Source: Incurvaria masculella (taxonomy: Eukaryota > Arthropoda > Insecta > Lepidoptera > Incurvariidae). From it: a DNA stretch of 64,000 nucleotides. The notes under the pieces were generated by a model. It made no database searches, was not told the DNA's origin, and saw nothing but the letters and a program-made list of their open reading frames with translations. The translations under genes and the position numbers were made by a program. The stretch is taken from positions 4,164,001 through 4,228,000 of the forward strand of contig OX335665.1 in assembly GCA_946894095.1 (NCBI GenBank), in the 5' to 3' direction. Below, in pieces: positions 1-11,342 of the stretch (position 1 is the first letter of the stretch; each line of letters starts with the position of its first letter).

Positions 1-158
1 AATCGGCAATTACAACGAAACCATTAAACCTGAAATTGTGAATATGTTTTCACTGCAACTACTATGGCTAAATTTAATATTTTTGACGAATTTGTGCCTT
101 AAAGTGCAATACTTTTTGCGTTCTGTGTAAAAAAAACATTGTATGGGTCGGAACATTC
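1..158 (-). mobile_element. TTAA MITE family J, truncated by the window start
   Basis: Inverse of the right part of copies at 28,874 and 46,355. Ends GGGTCGGAACATTC, followed by TTAA at 159-162. Confidence 0.8.
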
Positions 159-344
159 TTAACTATAATCAACCATGGATCACCTCATTTTACTCACCCA
201 TACACTTGCCTAAACCCTTTCACAACAAAAAACAAACAAATCCCTCTTACACTTCCAAATTCCTCATAACCCTACAATTTCACAAATTTAAAACATAGAA
301 AAATTGTAAATAGTACGTACTCACCTATAATTTATATTTATACT

Positions 345-1260
345 AGCAGCGGTACCCGGCTCCGCTCGGGTTAGTGTCGGCGAATTTCATGGATAAAAAG
401 TAGCCCACATGGCTGATCCAAAATAGGGTCAAACTGGTCCAGGACAATGTATCCATCTACCAAATTTAATCAAGATCGTTCGAGATGAAATAGCATGATT
501 TATTGAGAAACATCCAATAATTCCCATTTAGAGCTTCGTTGACATTTGGTGGCTATTTAAAAAAAAAGCATTTGCCGCCAGAACCTTTTTGCACTTGCAC
601 TGCAACATTGTTTACCTAGTAAGTAAGTAACGTGTAATGTTGGTAAGTTTTGCGTGGACTCCAACCCACAGCTAGCCTCAACATCGAAAACAGTAACCCA
701 TCTCGAACCTGACTGCTCCCAGAGATCCTATACATTGATAAAATACCCACATAAATCGGGTTAGTGGTTCGCAAGTTATAAGAATTTAACACTCTCTACT
801 CACCCTTCAGGTAATGAAGCGTTATATTATGTAGCCTATAAGTTTTGAGTAGAATCAGGCTAGACGTAGAAAAAATCCGCATCTAAATCGAGTAATTGGT
901 TCTCAAGGATTTTACCAAGTAGTCCTAAAGTTGCGGGAAATACCAAGCCGTACCCGCCCCCCCTCCCCGCACCCGCCCCCGTCGGACCGCCCGCCCCGCC
1001 CCCGGCCCCGCTCCCGCCGCCGCCCCCGGCCCCTCTCCCCTTGGTGTGAAGTAGCGCTACCGGCATCGTTTTCGCAGCCCCGTGAAAGTTCTAAAGCCCA
1101 TGGGCACAATATGTTTATAAATTGTAGCCTATGTGTTATTCTGATGTATAAGCTATATTATTGTAAAGTTTCATTAAAATCCATTCAGTAGTTTTTACGT
1201 GAAAGAGTAACAAACATCCATCCATCCATCCATCCATTATTACAAACTTTCCCCTTTATA
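345..1260 (+). repeat. Decayed interspersed element with a CATC microsatellite tail
   Basis: Starts GCGGTACCCGGCTCCGCTCG, a type of end also at 33,545, 38,250, 45,790 and 58,447. It contains a C-rich low-complexity block (950-1,045) and ends with (CATC)n at 1,215-1,240 and TATTAGATATTAGATG. Confidence 0.55.
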
Positions 1261-1319
1261 ATATTTATTAGATATTAGATGTATATCACTGGCCGTTAAT
1301 TCTTTTGTTCATACTTCAG

Positions 1320-1705
1320 CAAACTTGCTGAAGTATAACGGCCCGTAAGCTATGCTCCCAATACAAACGTAGTTTACTAATCATTTGGAAACAGCTATTC
1401 CAATTAAATTTATATTTAATATCTAATATCAGGTAACAAATATCTGTGTCTGCACCCTTTTTTTTTATTTAAAAATCCAAACCGAATGAAATGAATCCAA
1501 AAAGAAAATCTTCATACGAATTTTGTTTTCTCTGTGGTTTGACCCAGAATACATTTACCGAAAAAACAAAGGCATGCAGACACAGATATTTGTAGCCTAA
1601 TATTAGATACCAAATATCAAGTAAGTTGGAACAGTGGTTTTTTAAATCATTAGTAAACTACGTTTGTATGGGAGGCGAAATTTTCAGGTGCTTGCTGAGC
1701 CACAT
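1320..1705 (-). mobile_element. MITE family D copy, reverse orientation
   Basis: Matches 36,872-37,239 in reverse, from CGGCCCGTAAGC to TTTTCAGGTGCTTGC. No clean TTAA remains. Confidence 0.75.
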
Positions 1706-2679
1706 TACCTTTTCCCTACATTTTGTAAAAAGTTGTAAACCATGATTGTATGTACCGCTTTTAAGGGAATAAAATGCTTCTATTTCTATTTCTATTTGCG
1801 CCGTTTTATTTCACTCTTAAATATTCTGTAGGAATAGTGTCATATAATTTTTTTTAGCCATAAGAATTAAAATATATACGTATTTTGACTCCCGCGAGGT
1901 TTCTTGTCGTTTCTTCTCCGTCGTAATAATCAAACCGTCTATAAAAAATGTTTTACGTGTTTTATAAGATAAAATTCTATCTTGTAATTGAATTCAATTG
2001 TGTTGTTAAATAGTTCGTGTGATCGTATTTTTGTGTTTTTCTTTAATTGAGTAAAGTATTTTTTTTCCCTCATGTGTTCTCTTTGACAATAATTTAACTA
2101 ATTGGTCTATGTCAACATTTTTTTAAGGGTTCACTTACTGTATTTTTTCTGGTTTTATGTATTATGTTTCCTCACTCACGACAAACAGCTGTTGCTCTCA
2201 CCTTATGTTAGTCGTAAGTGTGTCCGGACGAGCGTAAAATCAGCGCTGTAGTTCACTCATCAAGAGGGACCTGCAGCACAAAATGCTGAGCTGGCTCCCT
2301 TTTTTTTTCTCCACAAATGTGTATTTTGAATTTTGTACGTGTTCTAAGTTGTGTTGAGAAAAAATAAACGTATTTTCTTTCTTTCTAAAAAAATACGAAT
2401 CCTAGTGGCTAATATAAAGGAACAGACGAATGTAAGCCCCTTATGTGTGTACTTGAAAATGTTACTTTCATAACGCCCAAAGAAGCATTGGATAGCTAAG
2501 TTCAGGTGCACTCATCAAAGTGGCCAGTTCGACAAAACGCCAATATCATATGTGAGGACCTAATATGTATATTCAAACTCGAGATTTCGTACGACAAGGA
2601 AAGCGAATGCGAGAAGTTCTCGTGTTCGGTTCTGTCAAACTCTATGTAGACAAAAGATGTCTACTTTATTTCTATATAA

Positions 2680-3083
2680 GGTGTCGTAACCGGCAGTACA
2701 TTAAATTTGGGAAATTATTATTGGGATTGAAACAAACAAAAAAGTATTAACAACTTTTTGCTGAATGCTAGACTTTCTGTACAAAGTAATTCAATAATTT
2801 AGTGTAAAAAGAATCTAATGGTCCGCAAGGACGTTGCATGTACTTGGACATGGATGGCTAATATCACACCTACTGTCGTGACATTAGCCTGATACGCCAC
2901 GTGGGATTTAGGCTCCATGCCAAGACCTTCCTTATGCACGGTTACAAAAACATGACATAAATTTCAAAAATGTTTATCTCGGTAACTAGACACTTTAGAG
3001 ATATTTTTTTTACTTTTTTGTCTTGGAAAAACATGAGAATTACGCTGGTGAAATTAATGTACTGGCCGTTACGACACCCTGTA
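2680..3083. mobile_element. MITE family F with an internal SINE piece, copy 1
   Basis: Ends GGTGTCGTAACCGGCAG and TTACGACACCCTG are inverted; TA-type flanks suggest a Tc1/mariner-like MITE. The middle, 2,845-2,945, is SINE-derived. Confidence 0.75.
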
Positions 3084-3809
3084 TAGATTTTGACAAAAGC
3101 GAACACGAGAACTTCTCGGTTTCGCTTTCATGAGTAGACCCTCTGGAGGACCTTCGTACGGTCAGATCTCAAGGCATTACTGGGCGAACTGTCAGAGTTC
3201 GTGCATCCTGGAGATATCCCCAGCGTGGTGGACGAAACATCGAATTTAAATATACAAATTAGGTCCTCACATATTAAATAGGCGTTTTGTCGAACTGGCC
3301 ACTTTGGTCTCAAATATCTGGCGTTTGGTTAAGAATTCCAAATTCAAATATATTCAAATTTAGGCTTGTGTATTTGGGTTTTGAATGTAGTGATTCGATT
3401 GTTTTCGAGACATTTGTTTTTTCTTAGAAAATATTCCTAATTTTAATACTTACGCAAATTGACGCTCATGCCATCATTTATACTTTTGCCTTTCGTTCTC
3501 AAAAATCTGGTGTATCACCCTTATTTATGCACCCGATTTAACTCTGCACCATCTTCCCAATAATAAGTATTGTCTGAGAATAGGTAGGTACGTCTAAATA
3601 TTTTATTAAAATTATTCAGAGCGATATGAACCCAATATTTGTATGAGTTTGATTATTTAAAACAGTTTGCTATGTTTGTAGCCAGACACAACAACCCATC
3701 TCCACTTTATACATTTCTTCGTATTTTCTTTGCTAATTGTCGACACATCAGTGTAAGATTCTGCGCAAGAAAGGAAGCCTATGTAAACAATTTGTGACAA
3801 ACTTCCCAC

Positions 3810-4152
3810 CTTTAGAAAGTAGACCTTCTTTGTCCTCGTACGAACTGTATTCCTTGGATACATTGTAGGGAAAGTAATCACTCAATTCCACACTGTTTTT
3901 CCTATTGAAATCACTCAAAACACCAGTCATATTCTCCACCGTAGATGTCCAACCCTCCAACATATTACTAACATCTTGAACGAAACCACTTTTCACTTTA
4001 ATACTTTGCGTTCTTTCATTGATGGCATCACCTTTCGAAATTATCAATAAAATCACACATAAACTCAGTCTTAGATGACAGCAGTGTGTTTTCCCTATTC
4101 GAAAAAAAAATGTAACACCAATCAGCCACTTTATGATGTCTTTGATATCCAT
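3810..4152 (-). CDS. Candidate first exon of a small secreted or membrane protein
   Basis: Open from an ATG at 4,152 to a donor GTGGGA at 3,809 (phase 1); reading through gives a 134-residue ORF. Residues 1-40 hold two hydrophobic runs (WLIGVTFFF and LSLCVILLII), the second ending like a signal peptide at KGDA. The rest is polar with one N-x-T and one N-x-S site. The 170 bp upstream are CpG-rich with an initiator-like TCAGT near 4,225, as expected of a promoter. I do not recognise the family. It could be a first exon whose partners lie left of the window, or a chance ORF. Confidence 0.45.
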
Positions 4153-4358
4153 TTTCGGACGGTTCCCGCCTCAAGTTAAAACTCAGCTCTGTGCGTCATT
4201 TCGCGCCAAACGCCTCGTCAACACTGACCAGAGACAAGCGCACGGAAGAGGCGCACGCGCGGGCCACGCGCGCATTTCTTTTCTTTCACAACCGTCGTGC
4301 TCGTGACGGGCAGCTTTCACAGAGCCGTCGGACAAACGCACGTTGATGAGTCATTCAA

Positions 4359-4760
4359 GCGGCTTGTAGCCTGATTGCGCGGGGACTTGCCTAGCGTGCC
4401 AGATCGGTACGTTCAAATCCCCGCGCCAAACCACTTTATTTCGCTTTATGAGTTGGATAAGTGCATGTCGTCACGAATGCGATGTGCTCCATGGTTCGGA
4501 ATCCCTGCGAAACTGTAGGTCCCCTTCCCCTTCTAGGTGGTAGGGTTTAAGCCCGCCCGCGTTGGTACCATCGCATTGGATGAAAAAATGGTCGAAGTGG
4601 CAATGAAAAATTATCCGTGTTTTCCATCAAGTTGAATGTTGCCGTGCTCATAAAGGGAAGGTCCTGGCATGGCACCTAATTACTTCGGGAATGTGTATTG
4701 GGGTAATATCATAACTGTAGTTGTGTGGTATTAGCCATACATGTCAGGTTGCATAAAAAC
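4359..4760 (+). mobile_element. SINE with tRNA-like head, full length
   Basis: Head GCTTGTAGCCTGATTGCGCG and a box B-like GTTCAAATCC, then a conserved body (ATGGTTCGGAATCC, GGTAGGGTTTAAGCC, AAGGGAAGGTCCTGGC) and an A-rich tail. It would have been transcribed by RNA polymerase III and mobilised by a LINE. Confidence 0.8.
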
Positions 4761-5204
4761 AATGCTTGTAATGCACGAACTGACAAATATAACGCACGTT
4801 ATAAAGCAGCAGTGTGAAGTGACCTCGTTTAACTTTCGCTGCCAACGCACGTTTGTTCGCCGAACCTCGCGGCCACTCCACCTGATGCATAATTCGGTCG
4901 GCTGTGTGTTTTTGTCATTAACATACACATTTTCTACCGAGGCATGTCACGCAGCCACGAGTTGAGTGACAGAAGCCAAGCCATGTGATTAGCGGCACTA
5001 ATCGTGAATGTATGGACGCTAGTTGAGCGGGCGCTGCTTCCTGTTTGTTCTGGCATGGTGGTCGCGGAAAGAATTTTCTAAAATGAAATTGTCTCTTTTC
5101 GTTCGAGTTTCTCTGTTTTCATTTGAAATGTAAATTGAGCGAAATCACGGTCTGGCTGCGTGGATTTATTCTTTGGACCCTGATGGACTTTGAAAGATTC
5201 CTAG

Positions 5205-5355
5205 TTGCTACTTTAGCAAAAAAAAACGTATTTTTCCATCCAGCTCAATGTAGCCGTACTCATAAAGGGAAGGTCCTGGCATGGCACCTAATTCCTTTGG
5301 GAATGTTGGGCTAATATAATTACAGTGGATGTGGTATTAGCCATCTATGTCCAAT
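5205..5355 (+). mobile_element. SINE 3' fragment
   Basis: Matches the last 150 bp of the SINE body, from CATCCAGCTCAATGTAGCC to ATGTCC. Confidence 0.75.
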
Positions 5356-8300
5356 ATTTTTTTTAAAATACTTACCTAATAGAGATACACATAAATACGA
5401 TTTAATATATTTCTTAAGGACGACAAATTGCTCCGAACGAAATAGGATTCAAAAGGAAATATAATTGTGTATAAAAGCTTTTAATTGCATTTTGGTGAAT
5501 CTAAAGTACACTAACTAATTTGTCTGATATGGGAAGATGCTCATATGAGACAGCGCCATTTAAATGAAATAAACGAAGTCAGGGAGAAACGCCTATCTCA
5601 ACATAGGAAATATACCTCGAGGACAATTTCAAAAGAGAGTTGCGAAGAGCGCAAAAATATACTTTCGATAATGCGGCTTTACCTGAAAATAGTTTTAAAC
5701 AGGGAAAATATCGAAAATAAAAGATCCGGCGAGTATTGTTTCGTTACTTTGTCATGGAATCCCAAAGTCAGAAACTAACCAAACAGTCATGAAACGACCC
5801 TTGAAGGACGTTATTTCAAATTAAAAAAAATCATCGAAATCGGTTGGCGTAACATTGAGTTATTCGTTCATTTGTCGCGCACATAATTAATGCAAATTAA
5901 GACTTATATTGTTTTCTCATGGATGCCATTGTCAGTACAACAAATTGAAATGTTACCACACGGGAAGCACCAGCTTTTAAATAAAAAAAGAATCATCAAA
6001 ATCGGTTGACCCAGTCGAAAGTTGTGAGGTAACAAACATAAATAAAAATACCGCCCAATTGAGAACCTCCACCTTTTTTGAAGTCGGTGAAAAACTCACT
6101 TATTTGACATTAGAGTCGGGAGTTAAACTAAAAATAGCTGGGAAAAATATTATTATTTAACTAACGGAACTGTTATTTATACTTTCAACGTATTTATGGG
6201 ACAAACCAGATTTTTAACAAACTAAGATGATGTATAAGAAGTGTGGAAACATGAACTATTTAAAAAAGTGAGTTGATATAGTGACGAACTCGAACTCACT
6301 CTTTACGATAATGGGGAAGAAAATACAAAGCACAAATGTCGTTTGTTCTATTCTATTATTCACATGTAAACTCTTGCTGCTCCCTAGGTGGCGCTATGGT
6401 TCCAATTATTGTACTAGATGGCGTTAGGAGTATTTGTGCTAGGCGTCAACACAATTTTAAAATGACTACTCATATAGATTTCGATTGAGATATCTCGTTA
6501 CTCTGGTTTCCCTTCAATACGAATAAATCTTTCGCCTTTTACTAAAGATTTCCGTGGAGGGGAACACTCAAATGAGTCTATAACTTATTTTTTTTGTGGC
6601 CCTGCTAACGCGGGGCTCATCAGACACAGACAGATATCAAAGGGGGCGCTCCGGCCGGTTGGCTCAATCCAGTCAGTGGATGCCGAGTCAATCGATATTT
6701 TATTTTAATTGATTTGATTGGTAAATGGGAAATTGGGAAGAAAACGTCTGCTAGCTCACCTTAAAGATCTGTCAAAGCTGTCAGATACCATACAAAATAA
6801 AACTGAACAGATTTTATTTCCTAAACCCAACGTAATCAAAATGAATATTTTTTCTCGTTATTATTCTGAAAATGATTTGTTTCTATTTATGCTAATCAAA
6901 AGAAGTCGTGGGAAAGAAAATATCACAAAAACATAACCTATAATATTTCGCTTCATGCTTTATAGTGGTCAATGACATTTAAATTCGTTTGAAGACAAAC
7001 AAAAGCTCTTCTTTTTTCTTCTAAACCTTATACTAACTGCATCATGGAGTACTTATTTCATCTAAAAACTCGTAAATCAATCTTGACAGGAATGACTGTT
7101 TTTAAGGTAAGGTCGCGACATCCCATCGATATGACTTGCATCCACAATAAGTTTTGAGTTTTCTTTGCCATTAATAGTCATGGGTCATGCTCAAAATCTC
7201 GAAAAGGTTTTATTTATGAGTTTTTAGATCCAAGATGTAGTTAGAATAAGGTTTTGAGGAAAAGAACATTAGTTTGTCTTTAAATAAATTTGAAAGAAAA
7301 TGCAATTCTTTTTTGGCATTTCCTGCAAGCGACGTTCACTACACTATGCAATGTTTAGTACTGAGAAATAAAACAATATTTGCAAAAAAAAGTGTATATT
7401 TTTCGAAACAACTTCTGCTACAATATGTACGCTTAACAAAATATTCATAAATGTTTATCAAAAATATAAATAAAATTAGTTGGAATGTAGCAGCAGATCC
7501 ATAAAGTTTTACGTTTTTATAAAGTAAAACATTACTATCACAATTTAAAGGTAAATATATATATTTATTTTAATATGTACATCTACGCTTGTGTGAAAAC
7601 CAATATTCATTCAACAGTCATACTGTTTTGAATTGAATCACACAAGCAGATTAATAAATATTTCAGATAATTTTAGTTCTGAGTGTATAACCTCTGGTTA
7701 AAAGTAAATCACGGCTTAAATACGTCACTTTTCTGTCTTACTAATAAACATTTACACCATCTCTATTACTTCGTTATGTATAGCTGTCAAAAATAGTACT
7801 AATAAAGACGGTATAAGGTTACTCGAGTACATCAGGAATTGAACAAAATGGCGACAAAAGTTCCAGTTTGACTGGAACGAATTTGAGCAGATATGTGTCA
7901 GAGCCTAACCTAACTACCTCGAAAATGCCTCGTAAGACTCGAGAGCGGTTATTTCAGGCCTAGAATTGTCAAACTAGACTAACAAACGGCGCAAAGCCTT
8001 AGTTATTTCATAATACGTTTGTAACGATCAGAAAACTACAGATAAACACGCTTAATGACAGCTCGATGACAGCCATTAGACAGCGTACACGGCGCACATG
8101 CTCTTACGGTGCGCGCTTTGTACGATCTGTGTGCGGTCTAGTCACGTCCTGTATGTGAACATGACATTCATGGGAGTGAATATAAGCAATTCGAAGCGGT
8201 CGTGTACGCATTGTTGCATTATCTGCAATATACGCATTGCGGAACGCAGTGCAAGTGACTCAGGATGGAATTTCTGTGCAGTATATTTGCGGTAGGTGCT

Positions 8301-8493
8301 TAGTACCTGGGGGCATAAGGCACCTGTCGCGGCAGCCCCTGATTCGAGTCCATCGGATGAAGACTAGTGAACGTAGCTTTCATTATTCCTTCTTCGTTCC
8401 AAGATTTTTAGTGAATCTGTAAAATCTTCATGTCATACTATTCCGAAGATAAGCAGTGTAATAAGTAACGTTATAGTGAGACAGGTTGTGTCA
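5356..8493. other. Intergenic, mostly unexplained
   Basis: AT-rich apart from the family G repeat at 5,785-6,100. Short ORFs at 5,545-5,778 and 6,718-6,936 have no recognisable domain or splice context. No gene seen. Confidence 0.5.
5785..6100 (+). repeat. Family G repeat
   Basis: Ends GAACCTCCACC then TTTTTTGAAGTCGGT, with the internal AATCGGTTGACCC block seen in other copies. Confidence 0.65.
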
Positions 8494-8586
8494 CAAAGTC
8501 ATGAGTTTAATCAATGATATTTTCTTAACCAGAGGTTGTGCATTCTGCATTTAGAACTTTACTAATATACATAGTGATCCAAAATA

Positions 8587-9013
8587 CAGGGTGTCGTAAC
8601 CGGCAGTACATTAAATTTGGGAAATAATTATTGAAATTGAAAAAATTTAATAACTTTCTGCCGAATATCCTCTAAAGAAAAAGTTAGATTCCATACAAAG
8701 TAATTCAATAATTTAGTGTAAAAAGAATCGAATGGTCTGTAAGAACGTGGGAGTGTTGTGGGTATGTGGTGGATGGCTAATATCACACCTGCTGTCATGC
8801 CATTAGCCTGATACGCTACGTGGGATCTAGGTTCTATGCCAAGACCTTCCTTAGCTAAACCAAACATTCCATATCAAATTACACTACACAAAAACATAAA
8901 TTTAAAAAAAAAATATCTCGGTAACTAGACACTTAAGAGAAAAAAAATATTGTCTCAGAAAAACATGAGGATTACGCTGGCGAAATTAATGTACTGGCCA
9001 TTACGACACCCTG
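8587..9013. mobile_element. MITE family F with an internal SINE piece, copy 2
   Basis: 427 bp, TA on both sides, ends CAGGGTGTCGTAACC and TTACGACACCCTG. Same SINE-derived middle as copy 1. A 90-bp direct repeat flanks it (8,494-8,586 and 9,027-9,113). Confidence 0.8.
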
Positions 9014-9113
9014 TATAAAGAAGAAACGTCATGACTTTAATCGGTGATAATTTTGTAACCAGAGATTGTCCATTCCGCACTTAGATCTCTACTAATATAC
9101 GTTGTGTTCCAAA

Positions 9114-10083
9114 ATCTAAAGAAGACGTTTGGTTGCACCTCATAATCATCATACCTCCATCGTCTCCACACGGAATATGCTTTAGACTCAAAGTTGGAAT
9201 ATTTGAAGTGTAAAAATTTAATAAAAATATACTATTCACATTCCATTGAATTGCAAAATATCACATTTATGTTAAGGTACACATTAGAAAAATCAAAATA
9301 AATTCTAAGGCCGCGTCACAACCGCCATTGAGCAAATGAGACATTTTGTGTTATAAGTTACTTAAGTAAAAATAAAAAATTAAAGCCACAAATTGTGATG
9401 TTTTGGATAATGTCAACCTAAAGACGGTAATGTCTACAATATTCTAGTGCACTCCTGATATTATATAATGTTTCATAGGGCACTCTGTTTCCAAGAATTC
9501 TTCAACGCATCGTAGCGATAGGCTGTTAATTTTTATTTTATGTAACTGGGCATGGATGGCAAAACTACACCCATCGTCATAATATTCGAAACCATGACAA
9601 GGAAGCCAAGTCCCCACACCAATGAGCTGCAAGCCACTGGTATAAGCCAGCCATGTCCTTTGAGAATGCCCAAATGATAATGCACTTTGGTATTAAGTGT
9701 TCTTTGGTGCTATTGTTTTGTTTAAAATGAGCAAATAAATTTTCAAAAAATTGTCCAGGTTCATAAAAAAAACCGTTATGCTGTCTGCTAACATAAGAAC
9801 TAAATTGTGTAAGTCTTTCAAAAGAAAGTGTCACGCTGTACTGTTTAAAACAGGATTACAATCGGGTAAAAAATTGGCTAAACATAAAAATTGCCATACT
9901 TAATTAATTATGGACGGATTATATTTTTTGCTATCAATATTCAGATCTGAGGTCCTTATTCATGTTAAACTCAAGAGTATTAGATACATTCATGGATATT
10001 GCAGTCTCCTTGTAATCAATCTTTTAAAATTGTAAAGTCATGATAACATTGTTTTAATGTTAATAAAAACTGTTTACTCATCA
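9114..10083. other. Intergenic, nothing recognised
   Basis: AT-rich. A short SINE-like trace at 9,545-9,600 only. Confidence 0.5.
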
Positions 10084-10500
10084 ATGCAGTTCTTGTTGCA
10101 AATGTGATGGATCTCATTGCAAAAGTGTTGCACTTATTGCAAATCTGTTACATCTCATTGCATATGTGTTGCACTGATTGCAAATCTGTTACATCTCATT
10201 GCAAATGTGTTGGATTTATTGCAAATTTGTTACATCTCATTGCAAATTTGTTAAATCTCATTGCAAATGTGTTGCAGTGATTGCAAATTTGTTACATATC
10301 ATTGCAAATGTGGTACATCTCATTGCAAATGTGTTGTATCTCACTGCAAATTTGTTACATCTCATTGCAAATGTGTTGCATCTCATTTGAAATGCGTCAT
10401 ATCTCATTGAAAATGGTTTGCATCTCATTGCAAACGGGTTGCATCCCATTGCAAATGTGTTGCATGTCATTGCAAATGTGTTGCATCTCATTGCTTCAAC
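10084..10500. repeat. 21-bp minisatellite, about 20 units
   Basis: Unit CATTGCAAATGTGTTGCATCT with variants. Because 21 is a multiple of three, it opens several frames on both strands, so ORFs here are artefacts. It lies 390-800 bp after the LRR gene stop and may be in the 3' UTR or beyond it. Confidence 0.93.
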
Positions 10501-10888
10501 GAAGAATGTTAAAAAAGGAAAACAATCTTCAATCAATCTACAATGTTCATTACAATCTTCATCGTTTATGGCAGCAGTGTCAGTAAAGAAATACGGTAAA
10601 TCATTGATTAAAACATTTCTCAATTAACTCTGAACAATTTGTGATGCTCCACATTATTCATAGTTCTGTTCCTCCATTAAACATCACAGCGAATTGTGCG
10701 CGTATATGAAATTATGGGTTTGTTGCATGGTGTTTTGCCCGTTTAGCATGCTTGGCACGCGGTTGCCGAGCGTGACTCTAGAAAATTCCTTTTTAACGTC
10801 CTTCGCGGCACCTTTGCGCAAAATCAGAATGAAAAACCACAATTGGTGCGACCCAATCTACGCCCCAGACCGGGGCAACTAATTGCAA

Positions 10889-11342
10889 CTAATGCCACAG
10901 CTCGAAATCGTTCAATTTCCTGAAGCAAACACCCAAAAATATGCAGAGCGTTATCAAAATCGAGTCGCTTACCAGCCGGAGGACACTTGAAGGCGCGAAG
11001 AACGACCTAGTATTGCTCCGTCTCCGGTCTAACCTCAAAACCTTCGGCAGACGCGCAAAGTCCTCCGGCATCTTCCGACATTGACTCGCAAACCACCTCC
11101 TCGAGTGGCCCCGGGAGTCCTTCGCCTGGAGGCAGAGCTCGAGCGATCTGTTGCCGTCCCTCTCAAAAATGGCCTCCTTTAAGGTGGGAATTCCCGCGAC
11201 GTCGATGCTGAGAGAGCGCAGCGCGTACGACACGCCCTGGTTGTAGAATATCCGGTTCCGCTGGTCGCGTATCAGGACGAGCGAGTCGGCAACGTCTCCG
11301 GTGCTGAGGATGTACCACTGGAGGTAGATGGTTTCTTGAGAG
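10889..11342 (-). CDS. LRR gene exon 19 (last coding exon)
   Basis: Acceptor CCGTTCTCAG; 151 residues to a TAG/TAA/TGA-class stop closing at 10,889. Residues 969-1119. Starts with a beta-rich ETIYLQWYILSTGD segment like a fibronectin-III strand, has ARG-rich SRRWFASQC, and ends with hydrophobic ILITLCIFLGVCF plus a 10-residue tail, suggesting a membrane anchor. No clear AATAAA was found just downstream. Confidence 0.85.

Noticed and set aside
3128..3313. Short minus-strand ORF
   Set aside because: No domain, no start or splice context; next to a MITE.
10178..10627. Several overlapping ORFs of 70-121 codons on both strands
   Set aside because: They are produced by the 21-bp minisatellite, whose unit is a multiple of three, and not by coding constraint.
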